DNA from: Trochalopteron elliotii | Lineage: Eukaryota; Chordata; Aves; Passeriformes; Leiothrichidae | DNA length: 64,000 nucleotides | Reading direction: 5' to 3' | Assembly (NCBI GenBank): GCA_024734555.1 | Contig: JANPWX010000038.1 | Location: forward strand, 1,392,450 to 1,456,449 | Shown: positions 11,506 to 21,405 of the stretch, piece by piece | Position numbering within the stretch: position 1 is the stretch's first letter | Layout: every line of letters begins with the position of its first letter | Notes under the pieces: generated by a model | Told to the model about the DNA's origin: nothing | Database searches by the model: none | Seen by the model: only the letters and a program-made list of their open reading frames with translations | Program-made: the position numbers and the translations under genes

Positions 11506-12095
11506 TGGGATGAGTTGATCTTGGCTGGACACCAGGTGCCCACCAAGCTGCTCTAACTATCCCCCTCCTCAATAAGACAGGAGAAAAAAATGCCGTGGTA
11601 AAAAAGGTAGGTATATATAAGACAGTTTCCTAAAGCAAAAATGAAAAGTTGCAGGGATGCAAACTAAGGAAGGAACTAGAGATTTTGTTCTCTAATTGCC
11701 ATCAGCAAGTGATGTTCTGCCACTTCCTGGGAAGCAGAGATTCAGGGCACATAGCTGTTGCTCCACAAAAGGAACATAAAGAACTAATGCTCCCCCTTTT
11801 TCCTCCTTTTTCTTAACTTTTTTGTCTGAGCAGATGTCACATGGTATGGAATGTCCCTTTGGACAGTTTAGGTCAGCTGGCCTAGTGGTGTCCCCTCCCT
11901 GGATCTTGCCCACCCCCGTCCTACTGATGGAGGGGCAGAATGTTTGGGAGACATTGCCGATGCTGTGCCAGCCCTCCTCAGCAGTACCCAAAACACTGGT
12001 GAGTCATCAACACCTTAAAAGATAGCAGAGCCAAGCACTGGACTGGGAGGGCTTCTGTGGGGACAATTAACTTCATCCCAGCTAGACCCACCACA
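11506..12095 (-). mobile_element. ERVL-type solo LTR inserted antisense into CR1
   Basis: A 590-bp insertion that interrupts the CR1 copy. On the minus strand it starts TGTGGTGGGTCTAGCTGGGA at 12095. It shares blocks with the LTR at 3819-4418, for example CCAAAGGGACATT, a GTGACATCTGCTCAG block and GGGAGGGGACACC. Its 3' part (11506-11590) differs from the first LTR and carries the GGTGGGCACCTGGTGTCCAG block of another avian ERVL-type subfamily. The 3' terminus has decayed to CATCCCA. Flanking five bases are ACCGT (11501-11505) and ATTTT (12096-12100). Both could derive from ACTGT, the CR1 word expected there. No internal retroviral genes are present. Short ORFs inside it on both strands are incidental. 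Confidence 0.85.
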
Positions 12096-12394
12096 ATTTT
12101 GTTCAGTTCTGAGCCCCTCAATACAAGAGGCAAATGGCCTCATGTTGCACCATGACAAGTTTAGATTAGGCACTAGGAAAAATTTCCTCACTGAAACGGT
12201 AGTCAGACAATGGAACAGGCTCCTCAGGGAAGTGGTAGAGTCATCATTCCTAGAAATGTTCAAAATGTATGTGGATGCGACACTTGGGGATATGATTCAG
12301 TGGTGAATATAGTGATGCTAGGTTAATGGTTTGACTCTATGATGCTGGAAAGTATATTTCAACCTTAATGATTCTATGATTCTGTGATCAGGCT
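12096..12394 (+). mobile_element. CR1 LINE fragment, right part of the split copy
   Basis: Resumes the CR1 sequence exactly where the left part ended, with GTTCAGTTCTGAGCCCCTCA. It then jumps across an internal deletion to GCAAATGGCCTCATGTTGC. The 3' region follows, with GAACAGGCTCCTCAGGGAAG, CATTCCTAGAAATGTTC and the CR1 tail AATGATTCTATGATTCTGTG near 12370-12388. Together with 10930-11505 it makes one 5'-truncated CR1 of about 0.9 kb. Confidence 0.9.
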
Positions 12395-13206
12395 CCAAGC
12401 CATCCCCAGCATTTAAAGCCTCAGGATTTTGCTCCTGTCCCTGAGAGAGCTGCCAGCTTGCAAACCAGTTTCCTTCATCTTCACCCAGGGCCATCCAAGT
12501 CCCCCTCATGGAGACACTCATCTTGATCACAGAAAATCACTTGCTGGTAGTTCCAATTCTGTGGCTCACTCTTCTGCACTTGGCAGGGATATCAGGACAG
12601 TTTGTATTACAGTGTCACCAGCAGGGTAGGATTTCCTTCAAAAGTGTGATACTTACAGGTAGCAAAAATAGTCAGAATTCTTAGCTAGCTGGTTAGCATA
12701 TATTATACTCATTTTATTGCCTCTGGCAGACTGTGAGACTTCCTGAATTGGTACCTGTTAGTAAACATGGAGCACGGTAACTTGAGCTCTGAGTTTATTT
12801 TGAAACTCAGTGACTGCTAACATATTAAAAAAAAAAAGCAGATCTCCAGATATACCTTGTCATTTTTTTCATGACCCCACTGGCAACTGCACAGAGCCAC
12901 ATACAATGCATGGATGTAAACCTTTAAAAAAACATTATATTATCTAACCTTGCCCTGTTAATCCAGGCTGTTCTCTTTTTTCCCTGTTATATATACAATT
13001 GGAGCAGACTAACTGCCTTACAGTTCAATATTAATTCTTGCTTATTAATAAAGCTTGAAAATTTTATTACGATGGGAGCTTTATTAAAATAGCTTTCTGA
13101 AGTAATTAGGATGTAAAGATATTAATAAAAAGCACACTCCTAAACAGCCACATGAATATATTCATCACCTTTAGAAATTTTGGAAAGAATCTCGGGTGTT
13201 TTATTT
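12395..13206. other. Unassigned sequence between CR1 and MIR relic
   Basis: The first 250 bases are moderately GC-rich with incidental ORFs on both strands (12318-12530, -; 12429-12629, +). From about 13020 the sequence becomes very AT-rich with homeodomain-like words, described separately. Confidence 0.5.
13020..13160. promoter_or_regulatory. Candidate conserved non-coding element
   Basis: A compact AT-rich stretch with TTATTAATAAAGC, TTTATTACGATGGGAGC, GTAATTAGGATG and ATATTAATAAA. These TAATTA and TTATTA words are what homeodomain and FOX factors bind, and the sequence is neither a simple repeat nor a known transposon. This is inference from texture only, and conservation cannot be seen in one sequence. 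Confidence 0.25.
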
Positions 13207-13300
13207 CCCTTTTACTGTTTGGAAAATAGAGTTAAAAAGCTTAATTTGCTTTCTCAAGGTCACACATTTGAGTTACTGACAGAGTGGCAATTGCAGGGTA
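13207..13300 (+). mobile_element. MIR-like ancient SINE relic
   Basis: Contains the MIR-core order: a degenerate CCTTTTAC block, TAGAGTTAAAAAG, then TTTGCTTTCTCAAGGTCACA, then GAGTTACTGACAGAGTGGCA. The CAAGGTCACACA-GT-AGTGGCAGAG pattern is the best known part of MIR. About 95 bases remain, clearly better than the relic at 1141. An ORF at 13180-13386 runs across it by chance. Confidence 0.6.
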
Positions 13301-15511
13301 GAAAAGCCAAGGTAGTGAATGCTAGCAACCACAGCATTGGCACTGGTGCCCTCAGTCTAATCAGTGCTTTCCTACTCTTGGGATAAATATAGCAGGTTGT
13401 TTTTTCCTTTTTCCCCTAAAGAAAGAGATGATCTGCAATTTCTGCTGGCTGCTGAGAATTGGTTTGCTGGAGCTTCGGTGGCTGAAAATGAACCAGCAGC
13501 AGGTGGCAGCAGTTTGTCACGCTTCCAGCCTCCTCTGGGTTCACAGGCAACACTTTCTGGCCACATAAATGACTTTTTGCCTCCTGGATTTGTTCTGTAT
13601 TTCTGCGGAAAAGAGCTTTGACTCTTCTGAAAACGTTTCCTACTAGACTTCAAAGGAAGCTTGGTACTGGGAAACTCCTGGTGATGCCAGGTATGCCCAG
13701 CCACATATTCTGGCTTCCTTGGAAGACTGTCTGCATGGATGCAGAGAACAGTGATGTTCTAGGAAGCTTGGGTACAATGAGGAAGAAAGGGGCATATAGG
13801 TATTCTGTCAGTCTCTTGGGTATCACAAGTGTATCCTGAGTTAAGCGTGATGATCAGAATCACTTATGCAGACCTCTAAAGCAGGACTATAAAGCACTCA
13901 AATATTCCCTATGAAGTGAACCTGTTAATTGCAGTGCTTAAGTGCTGCATTTTGCTGCATCCGAATACATGCCAGTAATGTATTTTTTGTTTATTTCCAA
14001 TTAACATGCATGGTTTCTTCCTTCTTAACTTGCACTTTACAACACAAGCAGTGTCTCAAGGATATGTAAGCTAATTGTTTTGCACTGAAATGGCCATGTT
14101 TTTCATCTGATAGCTACAGTTATTGTGTGCAGGAATGCTGTTAAAACCTCAGTAAACATTATTAGGCACAAAAAGAATGATCCTAGTCAATGAGCACTAA
14201 GCTGTGGACTAATGGAATGATGCATGGTACAATGTAGGAACAAGGGGAAACAACAAAGGAATTCCACACTTGCAAGTAAGCTGAGGTTTGTGAAATCTCT
14301 AAAGACAAATTCAGCAAGGTAAAGAGCGATTATGACCATGCTGCAAATTCTGCTTCTTAGTAGAACAAGCTGGTCTGAGAACCTTAGTAAAAACACCTAT
14401 TTTCATGTCCTTACCAGAGGGAAAAAATGGACAAAATTCTTCTATATATGCACATTATGATATGTGGAAGAGCAGCATAGGTAAAACTATGCATGTTCTA
14501 GCTTCTATTAATTTTTACCATTTAATCCATAGAATGCTTACAGCTCCACTCAGGGAAATGGACACTAGAGCTGTGTGTGTAGAATCAGTTTATTCTCTCA
14601 TGGTGATAGTAAACAATTTCACCCTCTTGTGCATAGCATGGACAATATATTATGAGGTAGATGCATTATTTAAACACAGAACATTGTCACAGTGACCTTG
14701 AACAAGTGAATTAGGATATACTTTCTAAAAGGATTTTAATGAAAGGCAACATGCCTTGCTAAATAGGGAACCTCTCTTCTACTAACCATATATTTCATTC
14801 CTGTTTATTAGAATGATTTCCAAATTGAATTTTCTGAGATTGATTCACATCTCTTGATTTCTGTTTCCCCTGTTCTGTGGATGAGGATAGTGATTTACAC
14901 TTCCTGTTTAAAGGAGTCAGACTGACAGAGAGCAAATACTGTCTGATATGCAAGTAAAAATGCAATTGTGGTGGTACAAACCAGAAGTAACCCACTGAAG
15001 GGTTATATTTAATTTTGCTGTTATCCTGGAATATCAAGAGGGTGAAGGATGCAAATATTTGTATTTTAATATTTTCTAATGGTAACAAGTATTTTCTACA
15101 CCCTTCAAAACAATCTTATCAAGCTGTTGTACCAAGATGCATTATCAATATAGTCTGGGATAGTGGAACTAGAGATTTTGGAGCTAATTTTCAAATTCGC
15201 AGTGTCTGTGTTGAAAGAGACTTCAGCTTTGCAGGACCCCACACGTGGTGAAATTCAGCAGGATAGTGAGTCACTGCTTTTGCTTTTTTGTGACTTTGCT
15301 TGTGTGCCATGCATCTGAGGTGCTAGAGAAGGTAGGCTTGCAATGGTGAAGGTCTGAGGCCATATGAAAACATCTCTATAGAAGAAAGCTTGCAGACCGA
15401 CTCACTGCACAAGATATGGAAAGGTGGTACCATGAAGTTCCAGCTCCCTAATTTAATTTGTTATCTAGGAGGAAAAATAAAAATGAGACGTTCAATTAGC
15501 CTGAATTTGCA
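13301..15511. other. Unassigned unique sequence with antiparallel ORFs
   Basis: At 13364-13704 there are overlapping ORFs on both strands (85 codons + and 110 codons -) in a GC-richer patch, with no recognisable domain. The 14405-14695 (+) and 14795-15088 (-) ORFs are also unrecognised. No transposon was seen. Confidence 0.5.
13900..14130. promoter_or_regulatory. Candidate conserved non-coding element
   Basis: Unique sequence with CCTGTTAATTGCAGTGCTTA, TGCATTTTGCTGCATC, CCAATTAACATGCATGG and TAAGCTAATTGTTTTGCAC. The mix of TAATT, ATGCAT and TTTGCAC words resembles a homeodomain/POU-rich developmental enhancer. No repeat or coding signature. Texture only. Confidence 0.22.
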
Positions 15512-15582
15512 GAGTCATAGAATCATAGAATCATAATGTATCCTGAGCTGGAAGGGTCACTGAGTCCAACTCGTGGCATGCT
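15512..15582 (-). mobile_element. CR1 LINE 3' terminus, very short
   Basis: Seen in reverse orientation: the tail words CATAGAATCATAGAATCATA at 15515-15534, then CCTGAGCTGGAAGGGTCACT and GAGTCCAACTC. Only about 70 bases of 3' UTR and tail are left, an extremely 5'-truncated insertion. Confidence 0.85.
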
Positions 15583-18500
15583 GTATTTAGTAGTGTTTGT
15601 CCTAGAAAAGCATTTTCTTTAATAATTTGAACTCCATTATTTACATTCTCATGTCTCTAGAATACTTATTGAATGTTTCTCCCAATCAAAATCCACTAGT
15701 CAGCAAAATGTTAAAATTATTATATACAGCTATATAATATGACTGTCTTATTTCAGTCATCCACATGATATTTCTGACATGAAATTCTAATAGCTCTTGG
15801 AAGAGTTTGAGCAGACAGTTGTAATGCCCTGGGCATGGACTAGATCCCAGTAGAATTAATACATCCATAAGTTTATCTATTAATGCTCATCAGCCATCAA
15901 GCTGCAAGTTCTAAATTGTGTGTCCCATTTGCTTTACATCAATATGCTAACACAATCAGATTGGCAGTTCATGTTAATTAAAACCAGATTAGGAACTAGA
16001 GAACACCAACTTTTTTCTAGCAAGAATATTCTTAAAAATAAACACAAAGTAGAAACAATGACTGCCAATTACTGTGAAAAAGCATTACACAAGACTAAGA
16101 AACAAATCCAACTACAAAGTCTAGTTAAGAATATCACACCTATGTACACAGAGCATAAATAATTTGCCTAGTTGGCCCCTGTTTCAATCATTCATTTTTT
16201 TTACTTCATTTAGCATATGGGAAAAGTTGTTTAATTTTAGGTTTCTAGGCATGTTTGAAGAGCCACACCTTAAATTAGAGTACAGTGTGGACAGTCTTAG
16301 CTGGAGATGAGAATGGGTAGTTCCTGGGAAATGCTCTCTGCTGTCCAGGACAATCTATGGTTTGACTTCTGCTTCAGGGGAAGAAATTGTCTGAAGGCTA
16401 TTTTTCAACTTTCTGGTGTGCCCAGGTCTTCTGCCATGTGAATTTGTCTTTTCCTAAGAGATTGTGCTTTTTCATCATGTTAGTGTAAGACTGCAAGAGC
16501 AGCTGTATTTCCCATTTAAACTTTGCCCTTTGGGGCTGTGAAAAGTGACCTTCAAGCTTCTGCTTAAGACCTTGAGTTTCCTGAATAACTGGGAGAGATG
16601 ATTACTTGGAATGTTTTCAGGGAGCATCTTTTTGGTAACTAGTGGAGAACTCCCACACGTGTATTTGCTGCCTTTTTTCATTGTTGGGATACTGCTTACT
16701 TTTAGGGAGGAGTTACTCCAGTCCCTACAGTACCTGGCACAATCCAGCATCTACAGAGAGATACATTTGAGGTATCAGAGCTGCTGCTGTTTTGACACAT
16801 CATACATGTTCCTTCTCCACTTTCTATTTTAACTATTTATTTGGTAATAGAGAGATTGAGTTGCTTTATCTGTCCTTCCATTGTTAGGCAGACTTGCCTT
16901 TGACAGGTAAAGAAGAAAGTACCAGCTGAGCTAAACATGCTATTTGTGACCCATGAAGAAAAAGATCAGTAGCAACAGGCATGTCAGAAGCAGATTTTGT
17001 TAGGTAACTCAGAAACTTGTTATGGTTTTAACAACTTTTTATGTTTGACTGAACCAGTCCAACTATTCTTTGCACAACCCTGAATCAATGGGAGCAAGGG
17101 CAAGTTTGTAAGTGTTAAAGGTATTCTTTTTACAGCCTGACTTTGGGGGAGAGATGAAGAGATAAGAGAATTCCAGGGCAACAAGTATCTCCCTATGTCT
17201 GGAAGGATTACATTCTGCAGAAAGGAGGACAATTGGCAATTAGTAAGGGTTTCTTTGGGACACTTGTCTTGAACATAATGTGTCCATCTTAATTTGAATT
17301 GTCTTAGGTACTATTCTCCTAGCCATTATTAAAACTTAAATTTGCTTTAATTAGCCTTAAAAAAACCTCCCAGAACAATGCAAACATTAACATTCTTAAT
17401 ATCAGTAGATTTTTAATTACAGTATGCAATGCTTTGCTGAATTTGAGAAGAGGAAATCTGTTTTTAATGTTGGACTTGAAGCATACTCAGCTGAATGTAT
17501 ACGTTTACATGAAGCCTGCGTACATCAAGCCATCAAGTCTGTTCTTCAACATCCATGTGGTTACAATAAAACTAGATCCCAAACAGGTTACTGAGCTGCA
17601 AGGGTTATCTGCATGAAGGGGGTGCTGAAAACACTGCAATCTGAGTAACTGAAACAGTAACAAACCAAAAAAAACTTGCTCACATTTACTGGCAGTTCAG
17701 GGAGATGCAAAGTTCTTTGCAGCACAGGCTATAGCCTTACCTTGTCTCAGACAGAAACTGCCCTGGTGGGATGAGGGGCAGGGAGGGAAACCATTGCTAA
17801 AAGCATACGTGGCACTTCCAAGTGATGAAATGCCTTTAAAGTACTGACATTTAAAGCAATTATAATCTCAGATGAGAATTAGTTTATTCTGTTGTCCTCT
17901 GACTTCCTTAGCCCTACTACTTACTGCTCTAAAATACAGCTGTCAGGCAGCTGACAACAGGCCCATTAACTCTGTCAAATGTTGGCTTTCCTATTTTCAA
18001 ACATGGTAGGATATTAAGTATTCAGACTCTGCTATCAACAGCTGAGTGTCAAGTTGCAACAGCAGCTTTAAGTCCCTCAGGACAGTGGCCAATATTTTAT
18101 TGGGTTAAATACATCAGCATTTTGTACTACATTCCCTTCTCCTTCCCCCTAACTCAGCCAAGAGTTTTCCAGTGATCTTTTAGGTGCATGTTAATAAAAC
18201 ATACCCTCATTCAGGCAAGTATTTACTAAAATGTATGTTTAGGTCATACCAGAGCTCCTCAAACCGATTTAGCATAAGTAACTTCTGTAATCAGGAACAA
18301 TCCATGGGAGGTGTTGTACTTTAAAGTTTTCTGCTTCACACTTGGTTTAAATTCTCTCTTGTTTTCAACCTTATTTCAAAGCATTTGTGCAGGGTTACTT
18401 TCCAGTGCACTGTGATGTGTTTAACAGATTCCGACATCTCTGCTTTGAAGGTGCAGACATGTTACTGCTCTGAAGATGGAGCTAAAGATTTTTGCAAAGT

Positions 18501-19660
18501 TTAAAGGAGCTAAACACAAATAAAAAGAAGAGATAAAAAGTTTTTGGGTTTTCTTTTCTCTTGTAAAGAACTGATAAATAAACCATGTTTTCCTGACTGC
18601 AGCTTATAGAGTTGGACATCTGTAGCTCATTAGTTTACAACTGTCATTCAAACCAATTAATGGAAAGAATTAGGTGCTTTTTGAAAGAGGGACAGAACAA
18701 AAATAGCTTCACTTTTTGAAGATTTCTTTTTAAAGAGTTTCTGACATTATTATCTGCTAAGCACAGGCTAGCATATTGTTCCAAATCTATTATCTTTCTT
18801 TTTTTTTTCCCGTCTTCTTTCTCCTGTGCATCGTCTGCAGCTTGGTTGGTATGTCAAAAATATCCAATAGTTCCATTCCTACCCAGAGTTTTCATTTTTG
18901 GAGATGGACATTTTAGACTCCAGACCTGTGAAAAGACCCTCTGGATGCTTCGTTTCTCACCATACAGTGACCTAGTATTTGAGTATTAAATCCCCTCCAT
19001 GGTAGTTCTAGATCTGATTAAAATTATTTTAAATATTCTTTCCATGCTTAATGGTCTGATTTTCAAGGAGATTTTCCAGAATTTTAGGTTTCCTAACAGT
19101 TTTCCTTTTGAAAGATCATTGCTAAATATTCTGATTTTTTGTTTTGTTTTGTTTGTTGTGATTAAACTGCAATGGAATTTTGTGGTGGCACAGGATCTGC
19201 CTCCTGAGTCAGATGGAGAACTCAACAGCATTTTTAGCTTAATGATAAACCATCCCTACTAAACACATGCTGAGGGTGATGTCTAGGACTTCATGTTCCT
19301 AGGACTTTAAATTTGGCCAGCTTGTAGGTATTCTGAAACACTTTGATAATTAGATCAAATCCACGCTAAATCTTCAACATTCAAATCTGCTTTACGTTAT
19401 CAAGTCTATTGTGCCATTCAAATGGATTCAAAATGTAAAATGTAAACTAAGCTAAATCTTGTATGTTCATCCCTGAAAACCATACATGACTACTGGCTTT
19501 GGAGCACCAGCTACAGGAACTCCTCAGCTTGATGTTGCTTACAGTGTCCCTTTTATGCTCACTACTATTTCTGTTATGGCTTCTAAAAAATCCAGAGGAA
19601 TCAGCAGCTTAGCAGTATTTTATGCTTCTTAAATTTTTCTGAGGAATTATATTTGATCTG
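15583..19660. other. Unique AT-rich stretch, no gene recognised
   Basis: About 4 kb with no recognised repeat. ORFs of 60-91 codons (15686-15868, 15920-16162, 16475-16750, 17020-17232, 17434-17616, 18986-19262) lie on both strands and carry no domain signature. A possible regulatory segment at 18410-18680 is listed separately. Confidence 0.55.
18410..18680. promoter_or_regulatory. Candidate conserved non-coding element
   Basis: Unique, repeat-free sequence with balanced composition and many transcription-factor-like words: GTTTAACAGATTCCGACATC, GACATGTTACTGCTC, TGATAAATAAACCATG (FOX-like AAATAAAC), GCTCATTAGTTTACAA and CAAACCAATTAATGG. It has no ORF across it. Conservation is inferred from texture only. 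Confidence 0.25.
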
Positions 19661-20070
19661 TTTCACAGAACTGCAGAACTAATTAGGTTGGTAAAAACCT
19701 CTGGGATAATTGAGTGCAAACTATGACTGAACACCATGTCAATTAGACCATGGCACTGTCACATCCAGTCTTTCCTTAAACACCTCCAGGAGTGGTGAGT
19801 CAACAATTTCCCAGAGTAACCTGTTCCAATATTTCCAAAAACCCTTTGGGTGAAGAAGTTTTCAAAAATATTAAATCTAAACCTCCTCTGGCACAACTTG
19901 AGGCCATTTCCTCTTGTCCTGTCACTAGTTGCCTGGGAGAAGAGGCCATTGCCCTGGCTACAGCCTTCTTTCAGGTGGTTGTAGAGAGTGGTAAGGTCAC
20001 CCCTGAGCCTCCTTTGCTCCAGGCTAAAAAACCACAGCACCCCCAGCCACTTTTCATAGGACATGAATAG
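19661..20070 (-). mobile_element. CR1 LINE fragment, ORF2 C-terminus and 3' end
   Basis: The minus-strand ORF at 19759-20229 contains the CR1 ORF2 C-terminal signature in order: [40 protein letters not shown], then FFTQRV. The CR1 match begins near MSYEKW, at about 20065. The upstream 50 codons of that ORF are unrelated flank. The 3' part reaches CAGAACTGCAGAACT at 19666-19680. This is not a host gene. Confidence 0.9.
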
Positions 20071-21090
20071 TCTATGTCCAGTTTTGTGGTTATAGATCTC
20101 AGAGAATGAAATAGTTCCTGAAGTTGTCAGCTTTTTTATTGAAAAGACATTCCTCAGCATATTTTTGACTAGTGGCAGCTGGGAAGGCCACAAAATCATG
20201 CTTTGCCAAATTGATTTGCTCTCCAACACACATTTGCATAAAGGTCAATTGTTTTCTTTTCAGAATATAGGGCTAAAACCTAGTGTTAAATGTGTTTGCT
20301 AAAAACACTACATATAAAAGAGTTCTCAGGATTATGTTTTAAAAACAATTAACGCTTTCATTAATAGAGGTGAGCCAATGAGTTCAAAAATACTTTTTAA
20401 ACAGTTTCACATAATAAAGATAGTTTATGAAAGGGATTTCCCAACTTTCTGAAGCTGGTAGTAGGGAGAGGGGAGAAAGAATATCAGACTAAACAGGTAT
20501 CATGATAACATCAACTTGTAATACTGTTTAAGACGACTGCAGGCAAGCATCACCTCTTGGGACTCTAGGAGGCCCAAAAATTTGTACTGTGAAAACTTCA
20601 ACTGCCTGGGGGAGCTTCTGGGGAAAGGAGAGATTTTCTGTTAATTGTGAAGGTCTGTGACTCCTGACAGTAGTCAAATGTTGTGACCACTGAGATGCAG
20701 TTTAAACATCCCTGGCAGGCTCATTGCTAAGTATGAAACAGAAGGATATAACACCATTAGGTTAACTCAAGATAAGGATTTTCATAGAGAATACTACCAG
20801 GAATAGATAGGTCTGAAGAAAGGCAACTGTTATTCATGGTTTCCCAGAGATGACACTTTTATGTCCTGTATTGTATAAAGTGCCCTCATTTTGTGTTGAA
20901 AATTAAATATAGACCCTTACTACTTACTGACTTCATGTCCAAGCTGTTTCTGTGATTTTGCCTGTTGGATGGAAGAATACCTCAGTGTCAGATTTGAAGC
21001 TGTAAGGTGAAACTTCAGATCACTCTGTTCTGTCTTCTGCCTGAGGAGTTCCCAACCCACTCACATGAATGTGCCAGCAGCAGCATCAGA
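20071..21090. other. Unassigned sequence between two CR1 copies
   Basis: About 1 kb of unique AT-rich sequence with no ORF of note besides the upstream continuation of the CR1-overlapping frame. No repeat was recognised. Confidence 0.55.
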
Positions 21091-21405
21091 GTAGAACTAG
21101 AAAATAATTTAGATTGGAAACGACCTTAAAGATCAAGCTGGAGCATAAACCTACCACTGCTAAAAATACCACTAGATCATGCCCCCAAGTGCCATATCTA
21201 CACATCTTTTCAATACCTCCAGGGATGGTGACTCAATCACTTCTCCGGGCAGCTTGTTCCAATGCTCTGACTCTTTCAGTGTTGAAATTTTTACTAATAT
21301 CCAGACTAAACTTCCCTGCAGCCAGTTTAGGCCATTTATTTTTGTCTATCACTTTTTACTTGATAAAAGAGACATATACTTTTCCTCTCAGCTTGCAGCC
21401 ATTGG
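21091..21405 (-). mobile_element. CR1 LINE fragment, 3' end
   Basis: Reverse-orientation CR1: TTTAGATTGGAAACGACCTT, AAGTGCCATATCTACACATC, ACCTCCAGGGATGGTGACTC, GGGCAGCTTGTTCCAATGCT and AATATCCAGACTAAACTTCC occur in the standard order. It fades around 21405 in the ORF2 C-terminal region. The 83- and 137-codon plus-strand ORFs here (21114-21527) are antisense to CR1 and not genes. Confidence 0.9.

Noticed and set aside
19759..20229. 156-codon minus-strand ORF as a gene
   Set aside because: Two thirds of it is CR1 ORF2 C-terminus, and the N-terminal third is unrelated flank read by chance.
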